Assembly (NCBI RefSeq): GCF_900291015.1
Contig: NZ_OLKL01000051.1
Span: forward strand, 286,469 to 350,468
Length of the DNA stretch: 64,000 nucleotides
Direction: 5' to 3'
Source: Pseudomonas persica
GTDB lineage: Bacteria; Pseudomonadota; Gammaproteobacteria; Pseudomonadales; Pseudomonadaceae
Both the position numbers and the translations under genes were made by a program. A model generated the notes under the pieces. That model was not told where the DNA came from. It saw only the letters and a list, made by a program, of their open reading frames with translations, and did not search any database. Position 1 is the stretch's first letter; every line of letters starts with the position of its first letter. Positions 1 to 9,385 of this stretch are shown one piece after another.

Positions 1-331
1 GCATTGTAAAGGTGATGTATTCCCGACCACCGCCCTGCCGCGACCTGACCCGACATCTGTCCAGTCTGGAGGTAGCTACCGTGTAGATCATGTCGCACTT
101 GGCCCAGCATGTCAGGGCCGGGCCAGGCAGATAGCTCGGCAGCACAACGTGATGCCTTGTCATGTGATCCGGTGCGGTGGTACTCAGCGGGATTATCGTC
201 ACCAACTGACGGTTTTGACTGTGCTTGCGAAGAACGACAACGGGGCGCACCTTGATCATTTCAGGCACTTGAAAGCCTGAAAAGTCGCACATCAGTACAG
301 TCGCCTCTTTCGGCTGGTACTTCAAAGGCAT
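1..331 (-). CDS. PemK/MazF-family toxin-like protein (3' end beyond window)
   Basis: I read this frame directly: an ATG at 329-331 on the minus strand opens a frame that stays open to base 1, giving 110 residues without a stop. It begins MPLKYQPKEATVLMCDF and continues with the segment EMIKVRPVVVLRK, followed by a TIIPLSTT-like strand. This pattern (a VRPVVVL strand, then a strand ending in PLSTT) is that of the PemK/MazF endoribonuclease fold, which cleaves mRNA in type II toxin-antitoxin systems. No antitoxin gene lies upstream in the 163 bp before the FliL-like gene, so any partner would be outside the window or the gene is solitary. The first ~500 bases look less GC-rich than what follows. 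The family call is fairly secure; toxicity is not shown. Confidence 0.7.
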   Translation of the reverse strand, partial: MPLKYQPKEATVLMCDFSGFQVPEMIKVRPVVVLRKHSQNRQLVTIIPLSTTAPDHMTRHHVVLPSYLPGPALTCWAKCDMIYTVATSRLDRCRVRSRQGGGREYITFTM

Positions 332-494
332 TGCCAACACTCTCAAGCAACTGAAGACAAGGCACAATTTAGCTTGGCCTTGGCTTCAGAAACCGAAAAC
401 TGGCGGGCTTACAGGAAAGACGGAAAGGTCCTACAACCGTGGTAAGCCTGACTTCAATCCAGCTCACCAGCAATCGACCTCACAGTGCTTCAGG
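332..494. other. Intergenic region, probable promoter of the PemK-like gene
   Basis: No coding frame is convincing here. Reading toward the PemK-like gene, a TAAATT hexamer lies about 45 bases before its ATG and could serve as a -10 element; no strong -35 is evident. The stretch is AT-richer than the genome around it. Confidence 0.3.
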
Positions 495-899
495 TCACTG
501 CACGATCAGGTTGTTGAACAGCAGGTCTTCAACGATAGGCTTGCCCTCTTCGGCTTCCATCACCTGCTGCACCTGTTTCAGCGCGTCCTGGCGAAGATGC
601 TCCTTGGCTTCGACATTGCTCATGCTGTCCACCGACTGTTGGGTGAACAGCGCCACCAGCTGGTTACGGATCAGCGGCTCGTGGTGCTTCACCGCCTTCG
701 CGGCTTCGTCGCCGGTCACACGCAGCGCCACGTCGGCCTTGTACACGCGCAGCCGCGGGCTCCCGTCGAGGGCATAGTTGCCGACAAAGGGCGGGCTCAG
801 GCTGATGTAGGCGACCTTGGGCGCCCCTTCCTTGGCTTCCTCGGCCATGGCCGCAGCCGGCAGCAGCAGCGCCAGCACCATCAAGATCCACGCTTTCAC
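495..899 (-). CDS. FliL-like flagellar basal-body-associated family protein
   Basis: A 134-aa protein with an N-terminal signal or anchor (VKAWILMVLALLLPAAAMA) and a FliL-type periplasmic domain: a strand motif KVAYISLSPPFVGNY, then a charged strand and helix pattern ending in VEDLLFNNLIVQ. I chose the GTG at 897-899 because GAGGAGCG precedes it at ribosome-binding distance and the hydrophobic signal then starts at residue 2; an upstream ATG would add an unlikely leader. FliL proteins sit at the flagellar stator. This copy is far from any flagellar cluster in the window, so a role in motility is only a family-based guess. It is transcribed divergently from the oxidoreductase gene on its right. 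Confidence 0.8.
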   Translation of the reverse strand: MKAWILMVLALLLPAAAMAEEAKEGAPKVAYISLSPPFVGNYALDGSPRLRVYKADVALRVTGDEAAKAVKHHEPLIRNQLVALFTQQSVDSMSNVEAKEHLRQDALKQVQQVMEAEEGKPIVEDLLFNNLIVQ

Positions 900-1068
900 G
901 AATTCGCTCCTCAATACAGTTGGTGCCAGCTTACCCAGCATGCCGCTCAAACCCAAGCCCGGGCTTGTGCCGCCACTTATGCCCGCACATCAGGGCGGGC
1001 CATGCTCGTTGACCGGGCAGACGGCCCTCCTACACTTATCGGCCACGACCCGCAAAGGAATAGCCCCG

Positions 1069-2046
1069 ATGAAAGCTGTGTTGTGCAAAACCCTGGGCCC
1101 GGCACGCGACCTGGTGCTGGAAGAGGTGACTAGCCCGGTGCCAAAGAAAAACGAGATTCTGCTGGATGTGCAGGCCGCCGGGGTCAACTTCCCCGACACC
1201 CTGATCATCGAAGGCAAGTACCAGTTCCAGCCACCGTTGCCGTTCTCACCGGGCTGCGAGGCGGCGGGCGTGGTAGCCGCAGTCGGCGAAAAAGCCGGCA
1301 CCTTCAAGATCGGCGACCGGGTCATGGCGCTGACTGGCTGGGGTGCATTCGCCGAGCAGGTGGCAGTGCCGTTCTACAACGTGCAGCCGATCCCGGCGAG
1401 CATGGACTTCACCAGCGCTGCAGCGTTCGGCATGACCTACGGCACCTCCATGCACGCTCTGCGCCAGCGCGGCCAGTTGCAGGCGGGCGAGACCCTGCTG
1501 GTACTGGGGGCATCCGGCGGGGTCGGCCTGGCGGCGGTGGAGATCGGCAAGGCCATGGGCGCGCGGGTGATCGCGGCCGCCAGCAGTGCGGAAAAACTGG
1601 CCGTGGCCAAGGCGGCCGGGGCGGACGAACTGATCGACTATAGCCAGGCCAGCCTGCGTGACGAGATCAAGCGCCTGACCGGCGGCCAGGGGGTGGACGT
1701 GATCTACGACCCGGTGGGCGGCGAGCTGTTCGAGCAGGCGGTGCGCGGGCTGGCCTGGAATGGCCGGTTGCTGGTGGTGGGTTTTGCCAGTGGGACCATC
1801 CCGCAGTTGGCGGCCAACCTGGTGTTGCTCAAGGGCGCGGCGGTGGTGGGGGTGTTCTGGGGGGCGTTTGCCCAGCGCCAGCCGGAAGACAACGCGGCCA
1901 ACTTCCGGCAGCTGTTTGCCTGGCATGCCGAAGGCAAGTTGAAGCCGCTGGTGTCGCAGACTTATCCACTGGCTGAGGCCGGGGCTGCCATTGAGAGGCT
2001 GGGGCAGCGCCAGGCTGTGGGTAAGTTGGTGGTGCTGGCCAGGTAA
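1069..2046 (+). CDS. NADPH:quinone oxidoreductase (zinc-independent MDR family)
   Basis: A 325-aa medium-chain dehydrogenase/reductase. The N-terminal GroES-like half contains VNFPDTLIIEGKYQ and PFSPGCEAAGVV, and the C-terminal half has the NADPH-binding motif LGASGGVGLAAVEIGKAMGA. The structural zinc cysteines of true alcohol dehydrogenases are absent, as expected for quinone oxidoreductases or crotonyl-CoA reductase-like members that move electrons from NADPH to quinones or enones. The start at 1069 follows AAGGAA by eight bases and matches the usual family length. It stands alone, with a REP pair after its stop. The exact substrate cannot be read from the sequence. Confidence 0.9.
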   Translation: MKAVLCKTLGPARDLVLEEVTSPVPKKNEILLDVQAAGVNFPDTLIIEGKYQFQPPLPFSPGCEAAGVVAAVGEKAGTFKIGDRVMALTGWGAFAEQVAVPFYNVQPIPASMDFTSAAAFGMTYGTSMHALRQRGQLQAGETLLVLGASGGVGLAAVEIGKAMGARVIAAASSAEKLAVAKAAGADELIDYSQASLRDEIKRLTGGQGVDVIYDPVGGELFEQAVRGLAWNGRLLVVGFASGTIPQLAANLVLLKGAAVVGVFWGAFAQRQPEDNAANFRQLFAWHAEGKLKPLVSQTYPLAEAGAAIERLGQRQAVGKLVVLAR

Positions 2047-2053
2047 GACAGTT

Positions 2054-2151
2054 CCGGCCTCTTCGCGGGTGAACCCGCTCCCACAGGTACAGCGCTGCCC
2101 TCAGGCATTGCGCGATCCCTGTGGGAGCGGGTTTACCCGCGAAGAGGCCGG
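2054..2151. repeat. REP pair (inverted), type A
   Basis: Two inverted copies of the ~34-bp element with core CTTCGCGGGTRAACCCGCTC, separated by ~30 bp. It lies between the convergent oxidoreductase and cyclotransferase genes, a typical P. putida REP position, and could fold in RNA as a 3' end stabiliser. Confidence 0.9.
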
Positions 2152-2161
2152 TGCGGGCTGT

Positions 2162-2812
2162 TCACACTTCGCGCAGGTTATGGCAGCGCCTGAACCGCGC
2201 CTCCAGGTTGCGATCGGGCATCTGATGGCTGCGCAAGGCATTCAAGGTCTGCTCGACATAATCGCGGGTGGTGCCATAGCGCCCTTTGGCACTGGCCAGG
2301 ATCTGGCTAAGCAAGGTGTCCGGCAGGTTCCCGGCATAGCACGGCAAATGCCGCTCCAGCACGAAGCCCAGGGCCTGCACCTTGCTGCCATCACCCAACC
2401 GGCAACTGAGCCAGTGCGGTCGGTACGCCGGGTACGGCATCTCGCGCTGCCACAGGGCCATCAGCGATTCGTCCAGGCTGCTCTCATCCAGCCGATAGGC
2501 AAAGCCACTGCAGGAGCCACCACGGTCCAGACCGAACACCAGGCCGGGGGTTTCCGGGGTGCCGCGGTGTTCGTGCGACCACAGGTACAAGCCGCGGTGG
2601 TAACCATGTACCCGCGCCCGTTGGCGCTCCACCGAGTTGCACTCCGGCCGCCAGATCAACGAACCATAGGCGAACAACCACACCGGCCCACCCTGATGGC
2701 GAGACATGGTGGTCTTCATGGAGTTGAACAACTGTTCGCGAGTATGTTGCTGACCGAAGTCGAGTGTCGGTGGATATGAAACTTCCCAGGACATACTTTC
2801 AAGTGCCGACAT
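2162..2812 (-). CDS. ChaC-like glutathione-specific gamma-glutamylcyclotransferase
   Basis: A 216-aa protein whose core starts GGPVWLFAYGSLIWRP; the YGSLIW loop binds the gamma-glutamyl group in ChaC proteins. Downstream are HRGLYLWSHEHRGTPETPGLVFGL and AYRLDESSLDESL, also ChaC-typical. ChaC enzymes release 5-oxoproline from glutathione in the cytoplasm. About 36 residues precede the core, so the true start could be the internal ATG in MKTTMSRHQ; I kept the upstream ATG because neither has a clear ribosome-binding site. The gene is monocistronic and ends against the REP pair. Confidence 0.85.
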   Translation of the reverse strand: MSALESMSWEVSYPPTLDFGQQHTREQLFNSMKTTMSRHQGGPVWLFAYGSLIWRPECNSVERQRARVHGYHRGLYLWSHEHRGTPETPGLVFGLDRGGSCSGFAYRLDESSLDESLMALWQREMPYPAYRPHWLSCRLGDGSKVQALGFVLERHLPCYAGNLPDTLLSQILASAKGRYGTTRDYVEQTLNALRSHQMPDRNLEARFRRCHNLREV

Positions 2813-3007
2813 AAGCTGCCGCCATTATCCCTGTGAACTACGGATGTAGCGAGATTCGATTACCCTGCGGCCCGATGCCTCTGTACCAAGGGCGCTTGCA
2901 GTAACCATAGGACAGAAATGCAGGAATACTCAAGCCCTCGCGCCAGAGTTTCATCCGCGCTCCCGACGACTGGAAAGTACTGTTTCGGCAACTGTGAAAG
3001 TTATTAG

Positions 3008-3036
3008 CCAAGGCGGTAACAATTACCGCCTTATAC
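3008..3036 (-). terminator. Terminator-like hairpin after the Fe-S reductase gene
   Basis: A perfect 10-bp stem (AAGGCGGTAA / TTACCGCCTT) with a 3-base loop lies 26 bases beyond the stop of the leftward reductase gene. The U-tract on the minus strand is poor, so termination may be weak or the hairpin may be only a 3' stabiliser. Confidence 0.55.
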
Positions 3037-3058
3037 CTCGACTTTGAAACTTCAGTTA

Positions 3059-4027
3059 TTAACCGCGTGGTGCGTAGGCAAACACATCCGCACGCATGCG
3101 GTGCGCATCCATGCCAGCCTCGACCAGCGCGTCGAGGGTGGCATAGATCATGTTCGGCGAGCCGCTGGCATACACATGCACGCTGTTGAGGTCGGCAATG
3201 TCCTCGCAGACCGCCTCATGTAGCATGCCGCATCGGCCTTCCCAGCCGCACAGGTCGCTGACCACCCGGTGCAGGAACAGGTTGGGCAGACGCTGCCATT
3301 CGTCCCAGTGTTCGATCTGGTAGAAGTCCTCGGGCCGGCGCACGCCCCAGTACAGGTGTACCGGGTGCTTGAAGCCTTGGGCCCGGCAATGCTCGACCAG
3401 GCTATGCATCTGGCCCATGCCCGTGCCGGCAGCGATCAGCACCAGCGGCCCGTCGGGCAGCTCGGCCAGGTGGGTGTCGCCGAACGGCATCTCGATGCGT
3501 GCCAGGCCGTCACGCTTGAGCTGCTCGACAAGTTGCAGCGCACTGGGCTCGCGCGCCAGCACATGCAGCTCCAGCTCGCGCCCAGCATGGGGCGCGGAAG
3601 CCAGCGAAAATGCCGCCTGCTTGCCGCCCTCGCGCTCGATCATCAGGTACTGCCCGGCGTGGTAGCGCGGCGGCTTGCCGGCCGGCGCGCGCAAACGCAC
3701 GCGCCAGACGTCGCCACCGACCTCGACGCACTCACTGACACTGCACGCCAGTTTGCGCACCGGCAGCTCGCCCAAGGCGAGCACGCCATCCCAGAGCAAC
3801 ACGCAGTCCTCCAGCGGTTCGGCAATGCAGGTGAACAGCTCGCCATGGTCGCGGACTTCGCCGTCCTGGCGTACCCGGCCTTCGACCAACAACGCGGCGC
3901 AGACATGGCAATTGCCATTGCGGCAGCTGTTCGGGCAGTCATAGCCCAGCCGCCGCGCTCCATCCAGGATCCGTTCCCCGGGTTCGAGCGCCAGCACCGC
4001 CCCGGACGGCTGCAACGTTACCTGCAT
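3059..4027 (-). CDS. CDP-6-deoxy-delta-3,4-glucoseen reductase-like 2Fe-2S/FAD reductase
   Basis: A 322-aa protein with a plant-type ferredoxin domain first (cluster ligands in CPNSCRNGNCHVC, with a last cysteine in FTCIAEP), then a ferredoxin-NADP reductase module: FAD strand RYHAGQYLMIE, NAD(P)-binding LVLIAAGTGMGQ, and the C-terminal VYASGSPNMI. It would pass electrons from NAD(P)H through FAD to the Fe-S cluster. The start is the ATG at 4025-4027, which shares a base with the ubiD stop (TGATG), so the two genes are translationally coupled. In E. coli ubiD is followed by the flavin reductase fre; by analogy this enzyme may supply reduced flavin for the prenyl-FMN cofactor. The name is the common database label; the sugar substrate is unproven. 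Confidence 0.85.
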   Translation of the reverse strand: MQVTLQPSGAVLALEPGERILDGARRLGYDCPNSCRNGNCHVCAALLVEGRVRQDGEVRDHGELFTCIAEPLEDCVLLWDGVLALGELPVRKLACSVSECVEVGGDVWRVRLRAPAGKPPRYHAGQYLMIEREGGKQAAFSLASAPHAGRELELHVLAREPSALQLVEQLKRDGLARIEMPFGDTHLAELPDGPLVLIAAGTGMGQMHSLVEHCRAQGFKHPVHLYWGVRRPEDFYQIEHWDEWQRLPNLFLHRVVSDLCGWEGRCGMLHEAVCEDIADLNSVHVYASGSPNMIYATLDALVEAGMDAHRMRADVFAYAPRG

Positions 4028-5493
4028 CAATCTATTCCCAACTGATCCCACAGCTCATCGATACGGCGGGTGACGGATTCGTCCTTGACGATGACCCGTC
4101 CCCATTCGCGTGTAGTCTCGCCCGGCCACTTGTGCGTGGCGTCCAGGCCCATCTTCGACCCCAGCCCGGATACCGGCGACGCGAAGTCCAGGTAGTCGAT
4201 CGGGGTGTTGTCGATCATCACCGTATCACGCTTGGGGTCCATGCGCGTGGTGATGGCCCAGATCACATCGTTCCAGTCGCGGGCATTGATATCGTCATCG
4301 GTGACAATAACGAACTTGGTGTACATGAACTGTCGCAGGAACGACCATACACCCAACATCACGCGCTTGGCGTGGCCCGGGTACTGCTTCTTCATGGTCA
4401 CCACCGCCATGCGGTACGAGCAGCCTTCCGGCGGCAGGTAGAAGTCGACGATTTCCGGGAACTGCTTCTGCAGGATCGGCACGAACACTTCGTTCAGCGC
4501 CACACCGAGGATCGCCGGTTCATCTGGCGGGCGGCCGGTGTAGGTGCTGTGGTAGATCGGTTTTTGCCGGTGGGTGATGCGCTCGACGGTGAACACCGGG
4601 AAGCTGTCCACTTCGTTGTAGTAGCCGGTGTGGTCGCCGTATGGGCCTTCCGGGGCCATTTCGCCCGGGTGGATCACGCCTTCCAGGATGATTTCGGCGG
4701 TGGCCGGTACCTGCAGGTTGCTGCCCCGGCACTTGACCAGTTCGGTGCGGTTGCCGCGCAGCAGGCCAGCGAAGGCGTACTCGGAGAGGGTGTCCGGCAC
4801 CGGGGTCACGGCGCCGAGGATGGTGGCCGGGTCAGCGCCAAGGGCCACGGCGACCGGGAACGGCTGGCCAGGGTTCTTCTCGCACCACTCGCGGTAGTCC
4901 AGGGCGCCGCCACGGTGGCTGAGCCAGCGCATGATGACCTTGTTGCGGCCGATCACCTGCTGGCGGTAGATACCCAGGTTCTGGCGGTCCTTGTTCGGGC
5001 CGCGGGTGACGGTGAGGCCCCAGGTGATCAGCGGCGCCACGTCGCCTGGCCAGCAGTGCTGGATCGGCAGTGCGCCGAGGTCGACATCGTCCCCCTCGAC
5101 CAGCACTTCCTGGCACACCGCGTCCTTGACCACTTTCGGTGCCATCGACACGACTTTCTTGAAGATCGGCAGCTTGGACCAGGCATCCTTCAGGCCTTTC
5201 GGCGGCTCGGGCTCCTTGAGGAAGGCCAGCAGCTTGCCGATTTCCCGCAGTTCATCGACCGACTCGGCGCCCATGCCCATGGCCACGCGCTCCGGGGTGC
5301 CGAACAGGTTGCCCAGCACCGGGATGTCGAAGCCGGTCGGCTTCTCGAACAGCAATGCCGGGCCCTTGGCACGCAGGGTGCGGTCGCAGACCTCGGTCAT
5401 TTCCAGGACGGGGGAGATCGGTACCTGGATGCGCTTGAGCTCGCCGCGCTGTTCCAGGCCACGGATGAAGTCGCGCAAGTCGCGATACTGCAT
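4027..5493 (-). CDS. ubiD: 4-hydroxy-3-polyprenylbenzoate decarboxylase UbiD
   Basis: A 488-aa member of the UbiD family that removes the carboxyl group from 3-polyprenyl-4-hydroxybenzoate in ubiquinone synthesis, using prenylated FMN made by UbiX. The N-terminus MQYRDLRDFIRGLEQRGELKR is family-typical, as are VDLGALPIQHCWPGD, the central EGPYGDHTGYYNE segment and the C-terminal LDATHKWPGE. The start at 5493 gives the usual family length; the open frame extends 40 codons upstream but with no relatives. It is the first gene of a two-gene operon with the Fe-S flavin reductase. Confidence 0.96.
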   Translation of the reverse strand: MQYRDLRDFIRGLEQRGELKRIQVPISPVLEMTEVCDRTLRAKGPALLFEKPTGFDIPVLGNLFGTPERVAMGMGAESVDELREIGKLLAFLKEPEPPKGLKDAWSKLPIFKKVVSMAPKVVKDAVCQEVLVEGDDVDLGALPIQHCWPGDVAPLITWGLTVTRGPNKDRQNLGIYRQQVIGRNKVIMRWLSHRGGALDYREWCEKNPGQPFPVAVALGADPATILGAVTPVPDTLSEYAFAGLLRGNRTELVKCRGSNLQVPATAEIILEGVIHPGEMAPEGPYGDHTGYYNEVDSFPVFTVERITHRQKPIYHSTYTGRPPDEPAILGVALNEVFVPILQKQFPEIVDFYLPPEGCSYRMAVVTMKKQYPGHAKRVMLGVWSFLRQFMYTKFVIVTDDDINARDWNDVIWAITTRMDPKRDTVMIDNTPIDYLDFASPVSGLGSKMGLDATHKWPGETTREWGRVIVKDESVTRRIDELWDQLGID

Positions 5494-5573
5494 GCAAAAG
5501 CCTCGTGTTGGCCGTATCGGTCGGGGGTGCAGAGTGTAGCGCCGTTCAGTGCTCAATAGCCAAAAATGACTTG

Positions 5574-5692
5574 GGGCCGCTTCGCGCCCCATCGCCGGCA
5601 AGCCAGCCCCCACAGAATCCGCACAAGCTTAAGAAACTGTGCATTACCTGTGGTAGCTGGCTTGCCGGCGATGGGCTGCAAAGCAGCCCCAA
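5574..5692. repeat. REP pair (inverted), type B
   Basis: Inverted copies of the element with core CATCGCCGGCAAGCCAGC, the right arm extended by GGGCTGCAAAGCAGCCC. It separates rho from ubiD and may double as the rho 3' end structure. Confidence 0.85.
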
Positions 5693-5712
5693 TCATTACC
5701 TGGTGAAGAAGC

Positions 5713-6972
<1,260 letters not shown>

Positions 6973-7165
6973 AAGGGGAGTGACGTAATCATGTAAGAAG
7001 GGAGAATTAAGCTTCTGGCTTAATGAGGCCGCGCCGCTAGATGGCGACAGGATCGCGTACTGATTCGAATTAGGGATGCTTCGGCGACGGCGTGTAGAGG
7101 GCACTGGAGAAGCAGTGCGAGGCCGAATGTAACACTTGCTTTTTTCGACGTCTAGTGGTTTTGAC
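6973..7165 (-). ncRNA. rho 5' leader, probable Pseudomon-Rho RNA motif
   Basis: Rho genes of pseudomonads are known to carry a conserved structured leader (Rfam family Pseudomon-Rho). The ~190 bases before rho contain no gene. A TTACAT -10-like hexamer lies about 160 bases before the start, and short GC-rich helices (GCGGCGCGGCC around 7027-7037) and a pyrimidine-rich stretch lie near the ATG. I did not align it to the covariance model, so the boundaries are approximate. Confidence 0.5.
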
Positions 7166-7180
7166 CGGGTAAATCATGCC

Positions 7181-7257
7181 ATGTGAGAGCGGGTTTACCC
7201 GCGAAGGCGGCAGCGGGTTCGGCATCGAATTCGCGGGCAAACCCGCTCCCACATGCC
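7181..7257. repeat. REP pair (inverted), type A variant
   Basis: Arms GAGAGCGGGTTTACCCGCGAA and its near complement flank a short centre between the rho leader and the trxA terminator. Confidence 0.8.
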
Positions 7258-7265
7258 CTTCGGGC

Positions 7266-7296
7266 AAAAAAAGCCCCGCATCTGCGGGGCTTTTTC
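7266..7296 (-). terminator. Rho-independent terminator of trxA
   Basis: The 9-bp stem AGCCCCGCA / TGCGGGGCT with a 2-base loop is followed on the minus strand by a run of seven U (AAAAAAA at 7266-7272 on the plus strand). It sits directly after the trxA stop, and a T-tract on the other side makes it potentially bidirectional. Confidence 0.9.
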
Positions 7297-7299
7297 ACA

Positions 7300-7626
7300 T
7301 CACAGGTGGGCGTCGAGGAACGCGGCCAGCTGCGATTTGGACAGGGCGCCGACCTTGGTGGCTTCGACGTTGCCGTTCTTGAACAGCATCAGCGTCGGGA
7401 TACCGCGCACGCCGTGCTTGGCCGGGGTTTCCTGGTTCTCGTCGATGTTCAGCTTGGCGACGGTCAGTTTGCCCTCGTAGGTGGCAGCGATGTCGTCCAG
7501 AACCGGAGCGATCATCTTGCATGGGCCGCACCATTCAGCCCAGTAGTCGACCAGCACCGGGCCTTGAGCCTGCAGTACCTCGGCTTCGAAGCTGGCGTCG
7601 GTGACGTGTTTGATTTTGTCGCTCAT
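7300..7626 (-). CDS. trxA: Thioredoxin
   Basis: A 108-aa thioredoxin with the redox motif WCGPC (Cys33 and Cys36) in WAEWCGPCKMIAPVL and the cis-proline loop GIPTLMLF. It reduces protein disulfides in the cytoplasm using thioredoxin reductase. The start at 7626 has GGAGAT upstream; an upstream in-frame ATG would add eight unrelated residues. Gene order rho-trxA is conserved in pseudomonads. It has its own terminator and is divergent from ppx. Confidence 0.97.
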   Translation of the reverse strand: MSDKIKHVTDASFEAEVLQAQGPVLVDYWAEWCGPCKMIAPVLDDIAATYEGKLTVAKLNIDENQETPAKHGVRGIPTLMLFKNGNVEATKVGALSKSQLAAFLDAHL

Positions 7627-7746
7627 GGAAATCTCCAAGGTCGTAAGCAATAAAAAACGTTGCCCATCATAGCCGCACCCGTCTCCTACAGGAAGTCGCG
7701 GACGATTGAGTGTAACTATAGTTGTGCAAGACGCCGCGAATCGAAA

Positions 7747-7764
7747 CCGTCATACAAGTGTCAT
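7747..7764 (+). promoter_or_regulatory. Candidate Pho box upstream of ppx
   Basis: Two 7-bp half-sites in direct repeat, CCGTCAT and GTGTCAT, separated by ACAA, match the PhoB consensus CTGTNAT-N4-CTGTNAT with two mismatches and correct 11-bp periodicity. It lies ~120 bp before the ppx start in the activating orientation. No good -10 follows at the usual distance. Confidence 0.5.
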
Positions 7765-7882
7765 AGCATCGAATGGCACATTGCCTTGCATCAAGGCCAG
7801 CACAACGGCTGAGTGTCACGCGTTGGCGATAGCCTGCTATCGTGGCACGATTGCCGGGTTAACGACCGAGAACAACCAGATC

Positions 7883-9385
7883 ATGCCGCATACCATCGCG
7901 AAGAACCTGTCCCTGATCGCCGCCATCGACCTTGGCTCCAACAGCTTTCACATGGTCGTGGCCAAGGCCCACCATACCGAGATCCGCATTCTCGAGCGGC
8001 TCGGCGAGAAGGTTCAGTTGGCCGCCGGCATCGACGAAGAGCGCCTGCTCAGCGAAGAAGCCATGGAACGAGGCCTGGACTGCCTCAAGCGTTTTTCCCA
8101 GCTGATCAACGGCATGCCGGCAGGCTCGGTGCGCATCGTCGGCACCAACGCCTTGCGCGAAGCGCGCAACCGCAACGAATTCATCCAGCGCGCCGAAGCC
8201 ATCCTCGGCCACCCGGTCGAGGTGATCTCCGGCCGTGAAGAAGCGCGCCTGATTTACCTGGGCGTGTCGCACACCCTGGCCGACACCCCCGGCAAGCGCC
8301 TGGTGGCCGACATTGGCGGCGGCAGTACCGAATTCATCATCGGCCAGCGCTTCGAGCCGCTGCTGCGCGAAAGCCTGCAAATGGGCTGCGTCAGCTTCAC
8401 CCAGCGCTACTTCCGCGACGGCAAGATCACCCCGGCCCGCTACGCCCAGGCCTATACCGCCGCGCGCCTGGAGCTGATGAGCATCGAGAATGCCCTGCAC
8501 CGCCTGACCTGGGACGAGGCCATCGGCTCGTCCGGTACCATTCGTGCCATCGGCGCCGCCATCAAGGCAGGCGGCCTGGGCAATGGCGAGGTCAACGCCG
8601 AGGGGCTGGCGTGGGTCAAGCGCAAGCTGTTCAAGCTGGGTGAGGTCGACAAGATCGACTTCGAAGGCGTCAAGCCGGACCGCCGCACCATCTTCCCGGC
8701 GGGCCTGGCGATTCTCGAAGCGATCTTCGATGCCCTGGAACTGCAGCGCATGGACCACTGCGACGGTGCCCTGCGCGAAGGCGTGCTGTTCGACCTGCTC
8801 GGCCGCCACCACCACGAAGACGTGCGCGAACGCACCCTGAACTCGCTGATGGAACGCTACCACGTGGACCAGGGCCAGGCCGCGCGGGTCGAGCGCAAGG
8901 CCTTGCACGCCTTCGACCAGGTGGCCGACGCGTGGGACCTCAAAGACGGGAACTGGCGCGATCTGCTGGGCTGGGCGGCGAAAGTGCACGAAATCGGCCT
9001 GGATATCGCCCACTACCACTACCACAAGCACGGCGCCTACCTGATCGAGCACTCCGACCTGTCGGGCTTTTCCCGCGAGGACCAGCAGATGATGGCCTTG
9101 CTGGTGCGCGGCCACCGCCGCAACATCCCCAAGGACAAGATCGCCGAACTGGGTGAGGAAGGGGTCAAGCTGCTGCGCCTGTGCGTGCTGCTGCGCTTCG
9201 CCATCCTGTTCCACCACATCCGTGGCAACCAGCAGATGCCGAAGGTCGAGCTCAAGGCTGCCGACAGCAGCCTCGATGTGGCCTTCCCTGAGGGCTGGCT
9301 GGAACAGAACCAGCTGACCCAGGCCGACTTCGCCAACGAGGCGGAGTGGCTGGCCCGGGTCGGCTTTGTCCTCAGCGTACGTTGA
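7883..9385 (+). CDS. ppx: Exopolyphosphatase
   Basis: A 500-aa Ppx/GppA-family phosphatase that removes terminal phosphates from inorganic polyphosphate. The ASKHA-type phosphate-binding motifs are clear: LIAAIDLGSNSFHMVV at the N-terminus, then RIVGTNALREARN and VADIGGGSTEFIIG; the C-terminal half is the HD-like domain (AAKVHEIGLDIAHYHYHKHG). I chose the ATG at 7883 because it begins just before the conserved core; the open frame extends 59 codons upstream without family support. Its 3' end overlaps the 3' end of ppk by 14 bp, so the polyphosphate synthesis and breakdown genes are convergent. Confidence 0.96.
   Translation: MPHTIAKNLSLIAAIDLGSNSFHMVVAKAHHTEIRILERLGEKVQLAAGIDEERLLSEEAMERGLDCLKRFSQLINGMPAGSVRIVGTNALREARNRNEFIQRAEAILGHPVEVISGREEARLIYLGVSHTLADTPGKRLVADIGGGSTEFIIGQRFEPLLRESLQMGCVSFTQRYFRDGKITPARYAQAYTAARLELMSIENALHRLTWDEAIGSSGTIRAIGAAIKAGGLGNGEVNAEGLAWVKRKLFKLGEVDKIDFEGVKPDRRTIFPAGLAILEAIFDALELQRMDHCDGALREGVLFDLLGRHHHEDVRERTLNSLMERYHVDQGQAARVERKALHAFDQVADAWDLKDGNWRDLLGWAAKVHEIGLDIAHYHYHKHGAYLIEHSDLSGFSREDQQMMALLVRGHRRNIPKDKIAELGEEGVKLLRLCVLLRFAILFHHIRGNQQMPKVELKAADSSLDVAFPEGWLEQNQLTQADFANEAEWLARVGFVLSVR

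Noticed and set aside
4132..5559. 475-aa rightward open frame over ubiD
   Set aside because: It is the antisense of a conserved gene, rich in His/Arg/Asp low-information sequence; the GC-rich code produces such shadows. The same applies to long antisense frames over rho, ppx, ppk1, cyaA, lysA, amtB and others.
4027..5613. Longer ubiD start at 5613
   Set aside because: The added 40 residues are unlike the family, while the ATG at 5493 opens directly on the conserved N-terminus.
7720..7729. AACTATAGTT-like palindrome near ppx
   Set aside because: Too short and AT-rich to distinguish from chance; the Pho-box match nearby is stronger.
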